From NCBI GenBank assembly GCA_964611525.1, contig CAZTAL010000102.1:1-11669 (forward strand): a DNA stretch of 11,669 nt, given 5' to 3'. Below, piece after piece: positions 1-7,145 of the stretch. The DNA is from JAAYJR01 sp964611525 (lineage in GTDB: Bacteria > Bacteroidota > Bacteroidia > Bacteroidales > Prolixibacteraceae). Both the position numbers and the translations under genes were made by a program. The notes beneath the pieces were generated by a model. The model was not told where the DNA came from and did not search any database. It was given only the letters and a program-made list of their open reading frames with translations. How positions within the stretch are numbered: the first letter of the stretch is position 1; each line of letters starts with the position of its first letter.

Positions 1-59
1 ATACTTTATGTTATTTTATAAATGTCTAAAAATCAGTTTAATAAATTTTTTAAATTTGC

Positions 60-87
60 CTAAAAAGGGCGCGAAGCGCCTTTTTAG
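60..87 (-). terminator. Terminator-like hairpin
   Basis: Positions 60-72 (C, T, five A, then GGGCGC) pair with 76-87 (GCGCC, five T, AG), leaving a GAA loop and one bulged G. A GC-rich top over an A/T base is the usual form of a bidirectional intrinsic terminator, the T run being inside the stem. It lies about 32 bases beyond the stop at 120-122 of a minus-strand coding remnant, so it most simply ends that gene's transcript. No function was tested. Confidence 0.6.
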
Positions 88-119
88 ACTTGGCTCATAT
101 AAGTATTAAAAATAATAAA

Positions 120-316
120 TTAGTCCGGTTTAATAAGAGCAGGACATATAATAGGGAATCCATTTAAAGGGAATGACCTGAATTACCTATGGTAACATTG
201 GTAGAAGCATACATACCAAGTTTAAAATTAATCTGGCTTACATGATCTGAAGACTGAACTATTGATACCTTATATACATAAGATACAATTTCCGGTTCTT
301 TTGATTTATTTGAAAT
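120..316 (-). pseudogene. 3' remnant of an unrecognised minus-strand gene
   Basis: On the minus strand a frame is open from 316 down to a TAA at 164-166 and reads like protein (EPEIVSYVYKVSIVQSSDHV, then SQINFKLGMYASTNVTIGNSG). Near 170-178 the sense passes to another frame that gives SFPLNGFPIICPALIKPD and ends at the TAA at 120-122. A stop at 317-319 closes the upstream side. This is best read as the C-terminal end, roughly 65 to 70 codons, of a decayed gene carrying one frameshift and cut off at its 5' side by the upstream region of the C69 peptidase gene. I do not recognise the family. The hairpin 32 bases downstream fits its terminator. Chance open frame is possible but both pieces have coding-like composition. 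Confidence 0.4.
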
Positions 317-331
317 TTAAAACTTATATTG
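299..331 (+). promoter_or_regulatory. Possible promoter of the C69 peptidase gene
   Basis: TTTTG at 299-303 is followed after 20 bases by TTATATTG at 324-331. This is a partial fit (four of six fixed positions of the -7 box) to the Bacteroidota TTTG / TAnnTTTG promoter. It would start a transcript near 338, giving a leader of about 17 bases before the ATG at 355. The region is AT-rich, so chance matches are likely. Confidence 0.28.
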
Positions 332-354
332 TGAAATAATAAAAACATAAACAA

Positions 355-1833
355 ATGATATTTCCAAAAGCATTACAAAAAATAATTATCCTGATACTGG
401 CGGGAGTATCTACAATTTTCACAAGTCAAGCGCAACGGGAATACCGGCAAAATTTTGATTGTTTCTCTATAGTAGTAGGTAAGGATGCTACAGTGGATGG
501 TTCTGTAATTTTTGGCCATAATGAAGATACCGGCACCCGTATGGTAAATTTTTATAAAGTGCCGCAAGGTAACCATAAAGCGGGAGAATCTGTTTACCTG
601 GAAAACGGAGGAAGTTTGGTGCGCAATAAGGAAACGCTGGGATATTTATGGTTAAACAGACCTGAATCAGATGTATGTGATAGCTACTTGAATGAAAAAG
701 GTGTGGCAATCGGTTCCGACGGTTGTCCCTCGAAAGAAGACAAGCCGGAACTGAAAAGTGGAGGAATAGTATACTGGCTGCGCAGGCTTGTGGCTGAGGA
801 AGCGCATACTGCCAGGGAGGGTGTTGAACTGGCAGGAAAGTTGATAGACAAGTATGGATATGCATCCTCGGGAAGGACATATATCATTGCCGACTCACAG
901 GAAGGATGGCTGCTGGCCGTGGTAAACGGGAAACACTGGGTTGCACAGCGCGTTCCCGATGACCAGGTCGCTGTTGTAGCTAATTGTTATTCCATTGGTG
1001 AAATAGACCTTTCAGATACACTAAATTTTTTGGTATCTCCTGATATAATTGACTATGCTGTTAAGCGTGGATGGTATAATTCCGATAAAGATGGTAAATT
1101 TAACTTTGCAAAAGCTTATTCCAATCCCGAATCGCTCACACATCCGCGCAATGTAAACAGGATATGGAAAGCCATAAATCTCCTTTCAGGGAAAAACTAC
1201 TCTCTCAATGAAGAATTACCTTCCATGGCCAAACCTGAAGAAAAAATATCCATTCAGGATGTCATGGCAGTATTAAGAGTTCACTATGATGAAAAAGCTA
1301 TTGAGAACGGGGATATCTGCAGTATTGAAAATGCCAAAGATCTAATACATGCTTCAATCTGTATAAAAAATACACAATATAGTGTGATAAATCACTTGAG
1401 GAGTTGGCTCCCTAAGGAGATTAGAGCAATAATGTGGATGGCTTTTCACCGTCCTGATATTCATTCCTACTCTCCATGGTTTTCCTCAGTGAATAAAGTC
1501 CCTGAAATATTCGGATATAAAAAACATTCAGTTGCCATTGAGCACCAATTTCAGATAGCGCCAAAAACTTATGACAGGCAAAATGGCCATGCCTTCTGGT
1601 CTTATGTTTCCCTGGCAGAAAGGGTAGATGAAAATTATATAAACAAAGCCCCTCCTGTAAAAAAAATATGGAAAATCATGGAGAATGAAATGTTTGACAG
1701 GCATGCTGAATTCGAAAATGAAATACTGAAAATTTATCCTGAAAATCCGGGAAAAGCACGAAAAAAAATGACAAAATACTGCTCAAAAACTATCCTGCAA
1801 CAGTATAAACATTTAAAAAAGATTAATTTCTAA
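355..1833 (+). CDS. Secreted peptidase, family C69 (dipeptidase, PepD-like)
   Basis: Predicted dipeptidase of the N-terminal-nucleophile superfamily, family C69. The protein has 492 residues, in the usual size range. Residues 1-27 form a signal peptide (hydrophobic core IIILILAG, likely cut after SQAQ). The conserved start of the mature enzyme follows: Cys36 in CFSIVVG, then DGSVIFGHNED at 48-58. In this family the Cys becomes the nucleophile after removal of a short propeptide, here about eight residues between signal cleavage and Cys36. Secretion implies a periplasmic or surface role in peptide breakdown. The ATG follows an A-rich leader, normal for Bacteroidota. The gene stands alone: a decayed minus-strand remnant lies upstream, and a repeated element with a 26-base core begins 50 bases after its stop. 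It appears intact. The exact substrate cannot be read from sequence. Confidence 0.88.
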   Translation: MIFPKALQKIIILILAGVSTIFTSQAQREYRQNFDCFSIVVGKDATVDGSVIFGHNEDTGTRMVNFYKVPQGNHKAGESVYLENGGSLVRNKETLGYLWLNRPESDVCDSYLNEKGVAIGSDGCPSKEDKPELKSGGIVYWLRRLVAEEAHTAREGVELAGKLIDKYGYASSGRTYIIADSQEGWLLAVVNGKHWVAQRVPDDQVAVVANCYSIGEIDLSDTLNFLVSPDIIDYAVKRGWYNSDKDGKFNFAKAYSNPESLTHPRNVNRIWKAINLLSGKNYSLNEELPSMAKPEEKISIQDVMAVLRVHYDEKAIENGDICSIENAKDLIHASICIKNTQYSVINHLRSWLPKEIRAIMWMAFHRPDIHSYSPWFSSVNKVPEIFGYKKHSVAIEHQFQIAPKTYDRQNGHAFWSYVSLAERVDENYINKAPPVKKIWKIMENEMFDRHAEFENEILKIYPENPGKARKKMTKYCSKTILQQYKHLKKINF

Positions 1834-1870
1834 AAATATTGAAACTAAAATCCATATTTGTAAATAATCA

Positions 1871-1909
1871 TTTTTATAGCAAGCATAACGTAGTCAGCGG
1901 ACTTTATAG
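1871..1909 (+). repeat. Dispersed 3'-flanking element, copy A
   Basis: The core at 1883-1908 starts GCATAACG, has T at the ninth base, continues AGTCAGCGGAC and ends TTTATA. It matches copy B (core 8194-8219) at 25 of 26 bases. Both copies are preceded by TTTTTAT a few bases upstream. The AGTC and GACT arms around AGCG could form a small four-pair hairpin. It lies just after the C69 peptidase gene and ends six bases before the stop of the ZIP gene on the other strand. Confidence 0.7.
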
Positions 1910-1914
1910 ACGAA

Positions 1915-2646
1915 CTAAATAAATTTTGACAATACTATAAATATTGCCACTCCTACACCACTTATGAAAGCAAGACCGGAATGTTTTTTTTCTTCACCCC
2001 TTGCCTCAGGTAAAAGATGCGAAGCAGAAATAAAGATCAATACTCCTGCAACAAAACCTAGTATTAATCCCAAACTGCTGCTACTGAACTTATTCACTAA
2101 CGGATAGGCTATAAATGCCCCTACAGGAGTTGTTAATCCTGAAACCAAAAAAGCATATAACATGGCTGTTTTTTCTTTAACTCCTCCTTTAAGGAATAAA
2201 GTATATGTGATAATACCTTCGGCAAATTCATGAATCACCAAACCAGTTGCTGCCAATAAACCGGTAAGTATGCTGACACTGAAAGTAACGGTATAAATTA
2301 CCCCGTCTATAAAAGAATGTATTCCGATTCCTTCTGCGGCGACAATCCCAAAAGCCAGAACTTCCTTTTTTGTTAGATATTTTATTAACTCATTTGAAAA
2401 AAACATAAACAGAAATCCCAACAAGGCCATGAACCCTGCGTAAAAATTTTTTTCAACCGCTTGGGGCAGAGCAAGCAGCAAAGGAGTTGATATCAGTATT
2501 CCGGCAGCAAAACACATAAAATATGTTTTAGCTTTTTCTGCCCATCTCCTGTATCTGAAAAGAATTAAAATACCAAGGCTGTTAATTATGGCGGCAAGAA
2601 TTGCAAATACAGCTATCCAGATAAAGTTACCAGATTGACCAGTCAT
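1915..2646 (-). CDS. ZIP family metal transporter
   Basis: Inner-membrane transporter of divalent metal cations (zinc, iron or related) of the ZIP family. The 243 residues are mostly hydrophobic, with about seven to eight predicted membrane segments. Two signature metal-site motifs are visible: H110-S-F-I-D-G115 in the fourth segment and H139-E-F-A-E-G144 in the fifth, matching the HNxxDG and HExxEG consensus. The usual His-rich loop between segments three and four is short and lacks a His cluster, so selectivity cannot be inferred. The ATG at 2646 precedes a hydrophobic first segment. It lies downstream of the KaiC-like gene on the same strand with a 111-base gap and could share its transcript. 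A TATATTTA box (minus strand) lies upstream but has no convincing -33 partner. The gene appears intact. Confidence 0.88.
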   Translation of the reverse strand: MTGQSGNFIWIAVFAILAAIINSLGILILFRYRRWAEKAKTYFMCFAAGILISTPLLLALPQAVEKNFYAGFMALLGFLFMFFSNELIKYLTKKEVLAFGIVAAEGIGIHSFIDGVIYTVTFSVSILTGLLAATGLVIHEFAEGIITYTLFLKGGVKEKTAMLYAFLVSGLTTPVGAFIAYPLVNKFSSSSLGLILGFVAGVLIFISASHLLPEARGEEKKHSGLAFISGVGVAIFIVLSKFI

Positions 2647-2757
2647 ATTTTCTTATAATTTAAAATATTATGTAAATATATTGCTAATACTTCTAACATA
2701 TATAGTATAGTATTAACCGATTTTATTGAAGTAAATAATTATTTATTCTGCTGAAAC

Positions 2758-3510
2758 TTAAATTTTCATTATTTCCGGTATTCTTGTTTTCCGTGTCATT
2801 TCTGCGATTTCACTTATTTCCTTAAACATTTCACTTGAAATAGGCACTTCTTTTTCTTTACTTGAAAAACTAACTCCTTTCATTCTATCAACTTTAAGAA
2901 AAAGTTTCATAGTTTTTTCCATTCTTGTAAACATCAGGTTGTCAGCAACATTTTCCAGTATTCTGATTTCCTTTGCTAGTGCAGTAGTACTGACAGCAAA
3001 AGCATATGTCCGGCTTTTATCATTTTGTAGAATGTCCCTTAATTTATTAAGCATGCTTTCCTTATAAGTTTTGGAAAAAAGCAACAAATTAAGTGCTGAA
3101 CCAAATACCATTGTACCTGGTGCCGTTTTATCAACCATTTTTTCAGCCACTTCAACAGTCTCGTCCCATATTTGGGGTTTTACCATATTTGCTTTTAGTG
3201 TATCATCTGCTATTTGTTCAAATCCATCGACATCAGGATCAAACTGAATATACACAATTTTCCCCCGATAGTCATTAAGATCCATACTATAGAGCTTCTT
3301 CATGGCTGTTTTAACCATTTCACCTTTTGGATACTGCAAGGGTATTCCTATTAAAGAACCTCCAGCTTTTAACCAGGCGGCTACGAAAGCAAATTCAACC
3401 AACGGTTTGCCGGTTCCACCCGGCCCGCTTATCAGAGTTGATGAGGGAACCAAAATACCCTCCGGTAATAACTCGTCAAGCCATTTGATATTTATTTTCA
3501 GATTTGTCAT
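2758..3510 (-). CDS. KaiC/RAD55-like P-loop protein with degenerate Walker motifs
   Basis: RecA-fold protein of the KaiC/GvpD/RAD55 group, 250 residues from the ATG at 3510. It opens with a typical KaiC-like lead (INIKWLDELLPEGI) and a Walker A loop GPGGTGKP at 29-36, where the expected Thr/Ser after Lys is Pro. The Walker B strand is probably TMVFGS at 133-138, with Gly137 where an Asp is expected. ATP may thus be bound weakly or not hydrolysed, unless these are family-wide features. No membrane segments are seen. A longer frame would start with TTG at 3540, but a good promoter overlaps that codon and would start transcription downstream of it, so the ATG at 3510 is preferred. Its neighbour on the same strand is the ZIP transporter. 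The role is unknown; signalling or regulatory functions are common in the group. Confidence 0.75.
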   Translation of the reverse strand: MTNLKINIKWLDELLPEGILVPSSTLISGPGGTGKPLVEFAFVAAWLKAGGSLIGIPLQYPKGEMVKTAMKKLYSMDLNDYRGKIVYIQFDPDVDGFEQIADDTLKANMVKPQIWDETVEVAEKMVDKTAPGTMVFGSALNLLLFSKTYKESMLNKLRDILQNDKSRTYAFAVSTTALAKEIRILENVADNLMFTRMEKTMKLFLKVDRMKGVSFSSKEKEVPISSEMFKEISEIAEMTRKTRIPEIMKI

Positions 3511-3528
3511 GATAAAATATTTTTGCTT

Positions 3529-3561
3529 TAAAATTAGCAAACAAATTATTACGCGACAAAA
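3529..3561 (-). promoter_or_regulatory. Promoter of the KaiC-like gene
   Basis: On the minus strand TTTTG (3561-3557) is followed after exactly 20 bases by TAATTTTA (3536-3529), five of six fixed positions of the Bacteroidota -7 box TAnnTTTG. Transcription would start near 3522, giving a leader of about 12 bases before the ATG at 3510. It is the best-formed promoter in the window and rules against the TTG start at 3540. Confidence 0.5.
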
Positions 3562-3571
3562 TTTATTTAGA

Positions 3572-3823
3572 TTAAATTAAATTAAAACTCCATAAAATAT
3601 AAATATATTGTGCCTCATCTTTTGAACGGCATTCAATTCGCTCTTTTCTGCATTTAATAATCCATCCAAAGATTTCATTTACAATTTCAGCATCATTCTG
3701 GAAATTAGGCAAATCCATTTGCTTGCGCTGACTTTCAGGTATTAGTGAAAACACGCCTGTTTTTAGCGCTGGAATAAGTGAGCCATCCGTGGATGGTACA
3801 TTGAGTGAATGGGCATTAATATC
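3572..3823 (-). pseudogene. Unrecognised minus-strand coding remnant
   Basis: A minus-strand frame is open from 3823 to a stop at 3572. Its only plausible starts are GTG at 3754 (60 residues) or an internal ATG that begins MDLPNFQNDAEIVNEIFGW. Sequence before the GTG still reads like protein (GSLIPALKTGVFSLIPE), so this looks like the C-terminal piece of a larger gene cut at its 5' side, where it meets the truncated SusD-like gene head to head. Charged and aromatic residues are frequent (KCRKERIECRSKDEAQYI), with no signal peptide or membrane segment. I do not recognise the family. It could also be a genuine small protein starting at the GTG. It ends 11 bases before the -33 box of the KaiC-like promoter. 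Confidence 0.4.
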
Positions 3824-4586
3824 TTATTTTGGGAGATTTAATTATAATTATCTTAGCAAATATTTATTTGAGGCAAATTTTCGAAGAGATGTGACACATA
3901 AATTAACCGGTTTTTCATGGCTCAATCCAACAAAAGAACTTATCCAAATGTATGAAACAAAAGAAAATGGTATTGTTGATGAAAATCCAATATTTGACCG
4001 TAAGGATCCCAGAATGGATATGACCGTTATAAGACCGGGAGCTACAATGATAAATTTAAATGATGTTGAAATAAAATATCCAGAAGAAATGCCCAATTAC
4101 GCGCATACTCAAACAGGCATACACGTCCGAAAAGGTACTATTGAAGGGTCAGACGCAACGTTCGAGGGCAGAGATGATTCACCAAATAATTGGGTATTTT
4201 TTCGGTATTCAGATGTATTATTGTTATACGCTGAAGCTGTTAATGAAGTGTCAGGCCCATTGAATGCAGTATATGAATCCATAAATGAAGTAAGACAAAG
4301 ACCAGGCGTTGAAATGCCTCTAATCCAACAAGGAAAAACAAAAGATGAACTAAGAGAGATAATACGCCGGGAAAGAGCTGTCGAACTTGCATGTGAAGGT
4401 TGGAGATACTTCGATCTGAAAAGGTGGGGATTGTTAAAGGAGAAGAATGATGGATTTAAAATGATAAATATACATACAGGTACTGTTATTTTAACCAAAA
4501 TTTTTAGAGATCACTTTTATTTATGGCCAATCCCATTAACAGAGCTAGATCGTAATCCAAATTTAATTCAAAATCAGGGTTATTGA
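3732..4586 (+). pseudogene. SusD/RagB-like protein, C-terminal half only
   Basis: SusD-like proteins are outer-membrane lipoproteins that bind glycans and partner with a SusC TonB-dependent transporter. This fragment has the family's C-terminal half: NPTKELIQMYET at about residues 46-57 counted from 3789, the RKDPRMDMTVIRPG strand, WVFFRYSDVLLLYAEAVNEV, the INEVRQRPG helix, the IIRRERAVELACEGWRYFDL block and the classic end LWPIPLTELDRNPNLIQNQGY with a stop at 4584-4586. The frame is open from 3732 and the first possible start is a GTG at 3789 (265 residues). About half of a normal 500-600 residue protein is missing, including the signal peptide and lipobox, so it cannot work as a SusD. No SusC gene is in the window. 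The sulfatase 78 bases downstream would have been its PUL partner. The family call is secure; the exact 5' break lies somewhere in 3732-3800. Confidence 0.85.
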
Positions 4587-4664
4587 TTGTAACTAATAAC
4601 ACAAATTGGAGTTATCAAAATTTAAGAGAGATGAGATAAATATTAAACAATTTTAAATAGTAAG

Positions 4665-6055
4665 ATGATACGTTTAAAAAAACAACTACTTCTTTCATTA
4701 ATTCTAAGTACGAGTGCTTGTGCCCAACAACCACCTAATATTCTTTATATTAACATCGACGATATGGGATGGCGCGATGTAGGATTTATGGGTTCGAAAT
4801 ACTACGAAACACCTAACCTCGATGCACTGGCATCAGATGGAATGATTTTCACAAATGCATATGCTTCCGCTTCAAACTGTGCGCCTAGCCGTGCCTGTAT
4901 GATGAGTGGCCAGTGGACGCCACGACATGGTATTTACACGGTAGATTCTTCGGAGCGCGGACAGAGCAAAGACAGGAAATTAATTCCTATACCGAACAAT
5001 ACTATATTGGCAGATAGTCAGTATACCCTGGCCGAGGCTTTGAGAGAAGCAGGGTATGTGACATGTCACGCCGGGAAGTGGCATCTGAACGATGATCCCA
5101 CTACACAGGGGTTCAATGAGAACATTGGCGGTTGCCATGCAGGAAATCCGGGAAGCTATTACCACCTTACAAAAGGGTTCCTCTTGAGGCACCAACAGAG
5201 GATTATTACCTGACCAATTTAATCATGGATAAAATCCTGGATTTCCTGGAGAAAGTTGAAAGCAAGCCATTCTTTTTATATTATTCTCCTTATGCAGTGC
5301 ATACACCAATTCATCCTGTAAAAGAGTTGCTTCCTAAATATAAAAACAAACCGCATTGGAACGGCCATGATAATACTGAGTACGCTACTATGGTCGAAAA
5401 CCTTGACACGCAGATCGGACGATTAATTTCAGCATTGAAAAAATCAGGAAAGCTGGACAATACCTTTATCCTATTTACATCTGATAATGGCGGGCATTAC
5501 GGCATCACCAAACAGTGGCCACTCCGTTCAGGTAAAGGTTCCTATTACGAAGGCGGGATTCGTGAACCCATGTTTGTACGCTGGCCGGGGAAGGTACCTA
5601 CGGGAACCAAAACCGATGTACCAGTTACTAACCTCGATTTTTACCCGACACTGCTCGAAATTGCCGGAGTGGAAAAACCTGCCGGTAAAATCCTGGATGG
5701 CCAAAGTATCCTGCCGGTTTTAACCGGAAACGAAATATTTGCTGAACGACCTTTATTTTGGCATTTCCCCATTTATTTGCAAGCCTACCTGGAGGAAGGC
5801 GATCCGACCCAAGATCCACTTTTTCGCACTCGGCCCGGTTCGGCGGTCAGACTTGGAGATTGGAAACTTATTCAGTATTTTGAAAATAACAACCTGGAAC
5901 TTTATAACCTGAAAGAAGATATTGGCGAAAAAAATAATCTTGCAGAAGCAGAACCTGAAAAGTTAAATAAAATGCTGAAACTTCTGGAAAACTGGCGGAA
6001 AATAACCAACGCTCCGATACCCACAAAAATTAATCCTAAATATGCAGGGAATTAA
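4665..6055 (+). pseudogene. Secreted sulfatase, split by a single frameshift
   Basis: Type I (formylglycine) sulfatase that would remove sulfate esters from glycans in the periplasm. Residues 1-20 are a signal peptide (LLLSLILSTSACA, cut after ACA). Metal residues Asp32-Asp33 follow, then C72-A-P-S-R76, the CxPSR site whose Cys is converted to formylglycine, and GKWH at 137-140. After 5165 the sense passes to the -1 frame, which holds AVHTPIHP, the FTSDNGGH metal site and SGKGSYYEGGIREP. The frames join as SYYH then PYKRVPLE if one C is restored in the C run at 5165-5166. The joined product would be about 463 residues, normal for the family. As read, translation stops at 5213 after 182 residues. 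A sequencing or assembly error could explain it. It follows the SusD-like fragment on the same strand by 78 bases, so it belongs to the same PUL. Confidence 0.85.
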
Positions 6056-6110
6056 AAATTATAAAATTTTATATTATACACAAAACATCTATTACCAGCT
6101 TCAATTTAAT

Positions 6111-6134
6111 TATTTATAGCATACCACAGTCAGC
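6111..6134 (+). repeat. Dispersed 3'-flanking element, degenerate copy C
   Basis: GCATACCACAGTCAGC at 6119-6134 matches the first 16 bases of the copy B core at 14 positions and is preceded by TATTTATA, like the T-rich lead of copies A and B. The GGACTTTATA end is missing. It lies 63 bases after the sulfatase stop, in the same orientation relative to the gene as copies A and B. Confidence 0.45.
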
Positions 6135-6146
6135 AAAACCAACTAG

Positions 6147-6236
6147 AAAATTGGGATACAAAAGCCCAACATTGTTCATAGTTTGGCTGACGATTTGGGT
6201 TACGCCGATTTAAAGTTAATACGGACAAAAGTTTTT
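6147..6236 (+). pseudogene. N-terminal scrap of a second sulfatase
   Basis: The frame after the TAG at 6144-6146 reads KIGIQKPNIVHSLADDLGYA then DLK. KPNIVxxxADDLGYxDL is the hallmark start of the mature sulfatase domain, with the metal-binding Asp pair. Homology ends after about 18 residues at ADLK; no CxPSR site or any other part of the enzyme follows. The frame then runs unbroken into the leader of the carboxymuconolactone-decarboxylase-like gene. It appears to be the scar of a large deletion that removed a second sulfatase gene of the PUL. Confidence 0.65.
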
Positions 6237-7037
6237 ATGAAAAAAATGAAAATTGCATTGCTTCTCAGTGATCATTCAATGAAATTTCTGTCATCTTTGA
6301 TAATTCTTTTACTTTTGTTTGTATATTTAGCGAGAGGAGAGGGTATCAGTAAAGATACTCCGAATAGGGTGGATGAAGTTACACTCACAGTTGATCCTTC
6401 AAATAAATCGAATATTGTATTACCAACAAAAAAAATTTGTATTATGGAAAAAGAAATTCAAGCTAAATCTAAAAAAGGGCCCAGAATACCCCCTCTTCCT
6501 ATTAGTGAAATGCCCAATGAATGGGTAAAAACATTGGAAAGACTTCCGGGAGCAGGGTTAAAGGGAGTTTATACACCGGTTAATGTTTTTGGCACACTGA
6601 TGTATGGTACCAAAACTATGGGCTCTTTCCTCGATTATTGGGTCACTTCTAAACTTGAAATGGGATTATCAGGACGGGAACAGGAACTGGTCATTCTGAG
6701 AATGGGGTATCTTTACGATTGTAATTATGTATGGAAACATCATGTGCCCGTGGCCAGGGAATATGGAGTAAGCGATAATGAACTGGAAGCAGTAAAAACT
6801 TCACCCGTTCCATCTCTTTTTTCTGCACGGGAATATGCTTTGCTTATGTTAACGGATGAGATGGTTGAGCATCGTACTATTCGCGATGATGCCTGGTCTA
6901 AATGGAGCGGTGAACTGGATAAATCGGAGATGGTAGATTTGATCTCGCTTATTTCTCAATATGTTCTGTTTGCTTTGATAAATAATGCAATTCAGATTGA
7001 AATAGAGGATCCGCTTAGTAATATTCCCGGTTTGTAA
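6237..7037 (+). CDS. Carboxymuconolactone decarboxylase-like (CMD/AhpD fold) protein
   Basis: Helical CMD-fold protein of about 266 residues from the ATG at 6237. The family includes gamma-carboxymuconolactone decarboxylases and AhpD-type reductases. The core motif is LYDCNYVWKHHVPVAREYGV, with Cys162 and His168-His169, preceded by GLSGREQELVILR. There is no CxxC pair, so an AhpD-type peroxidase-reductase role is unlikely and the reaction is unknown. The start is uncertain. The frame is open upstream through the sulfatase scrap, so candidates are ATG 6237, ATG 6279 (which would begin with a good signal-like segment, MKFLSSLIILLLLFVYLARG) and ATG 6444 (197 residues, the size of a bare CMD protein). 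A hydrophobic leader is unusual in this mainly cytoplasmic family and suggests export if real. A 108-base gap separates it from the next gene. Confidence 0.75.
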   Translation: MKKMKIALLLSDHSMKFLSSLIILLLLFVYLARGEGISKDTPNRVDEVTLTVDPSNKSNIVLPTKKICIMEKEIQAKSKKGPRIPPLPISEMPNEWVKTLERLPGAGLKGVYTPVNVFGTLMYGTKTMGSFLDYWVTSKLEMGLSGREQELVILRMGYLYDCNYVWKHHVPVAREYGVSDNELEAVKTSPVPSLFSAREYALLMLTDEMVEHRTIRDDAWSKWSGELDKSEMVDLISLISQYVLFALINNAIQIEIEDPLSNIPGL

Positions 7038-7087
7038 ATATTAAAATGTTAATATTATTCAGTTCAACTACTTGTTAAGAACCTAAT

Positions 7088-7120
7088 CTTTAATAATGCT
7101 ATCTCATTACTATAAATTTA
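7088..7120 (+). promoter_or_regulatory. Possible promoter of the substrate-binding protein gene
   Basis: CTTTA at 7088-7092 and TAAATTTA at 7113-7120 are 20 bases apart. The second fits five of six fixed positions of the Bacteroidota -7 box; the first is one base off TTTG. A start near 7127 would give a leader of about 19 bases before the ATG at 7146. Confidence 0.3.
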
Positions 7121-7145
7121 TTTTCAAATGATTATTTAATTTTCA

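Noticed and set aside
488..887. Two minus-strand open frames within the C69 gene
   Set aside because: They overlap the conserved catalytic region of the peptidase, and have no recognisable motifs.
1883..1908. Integron attC site
   Set aside because: GCATAAC resembles an attC end box, but no complementary GTTRRRY-type partner or matching left/right arms lie within the next 150 bases, and no integrase or cassette array is seen.
3511..3540. Ten-residue N-terminal extension of the KaiC-like protein from TTG at 3540
   Set aside because: The start codon overlaps the -7 region of a good promoter whose transcript would begin downstream, and the ATG at 3510 gives the normal KaiC-like lead.
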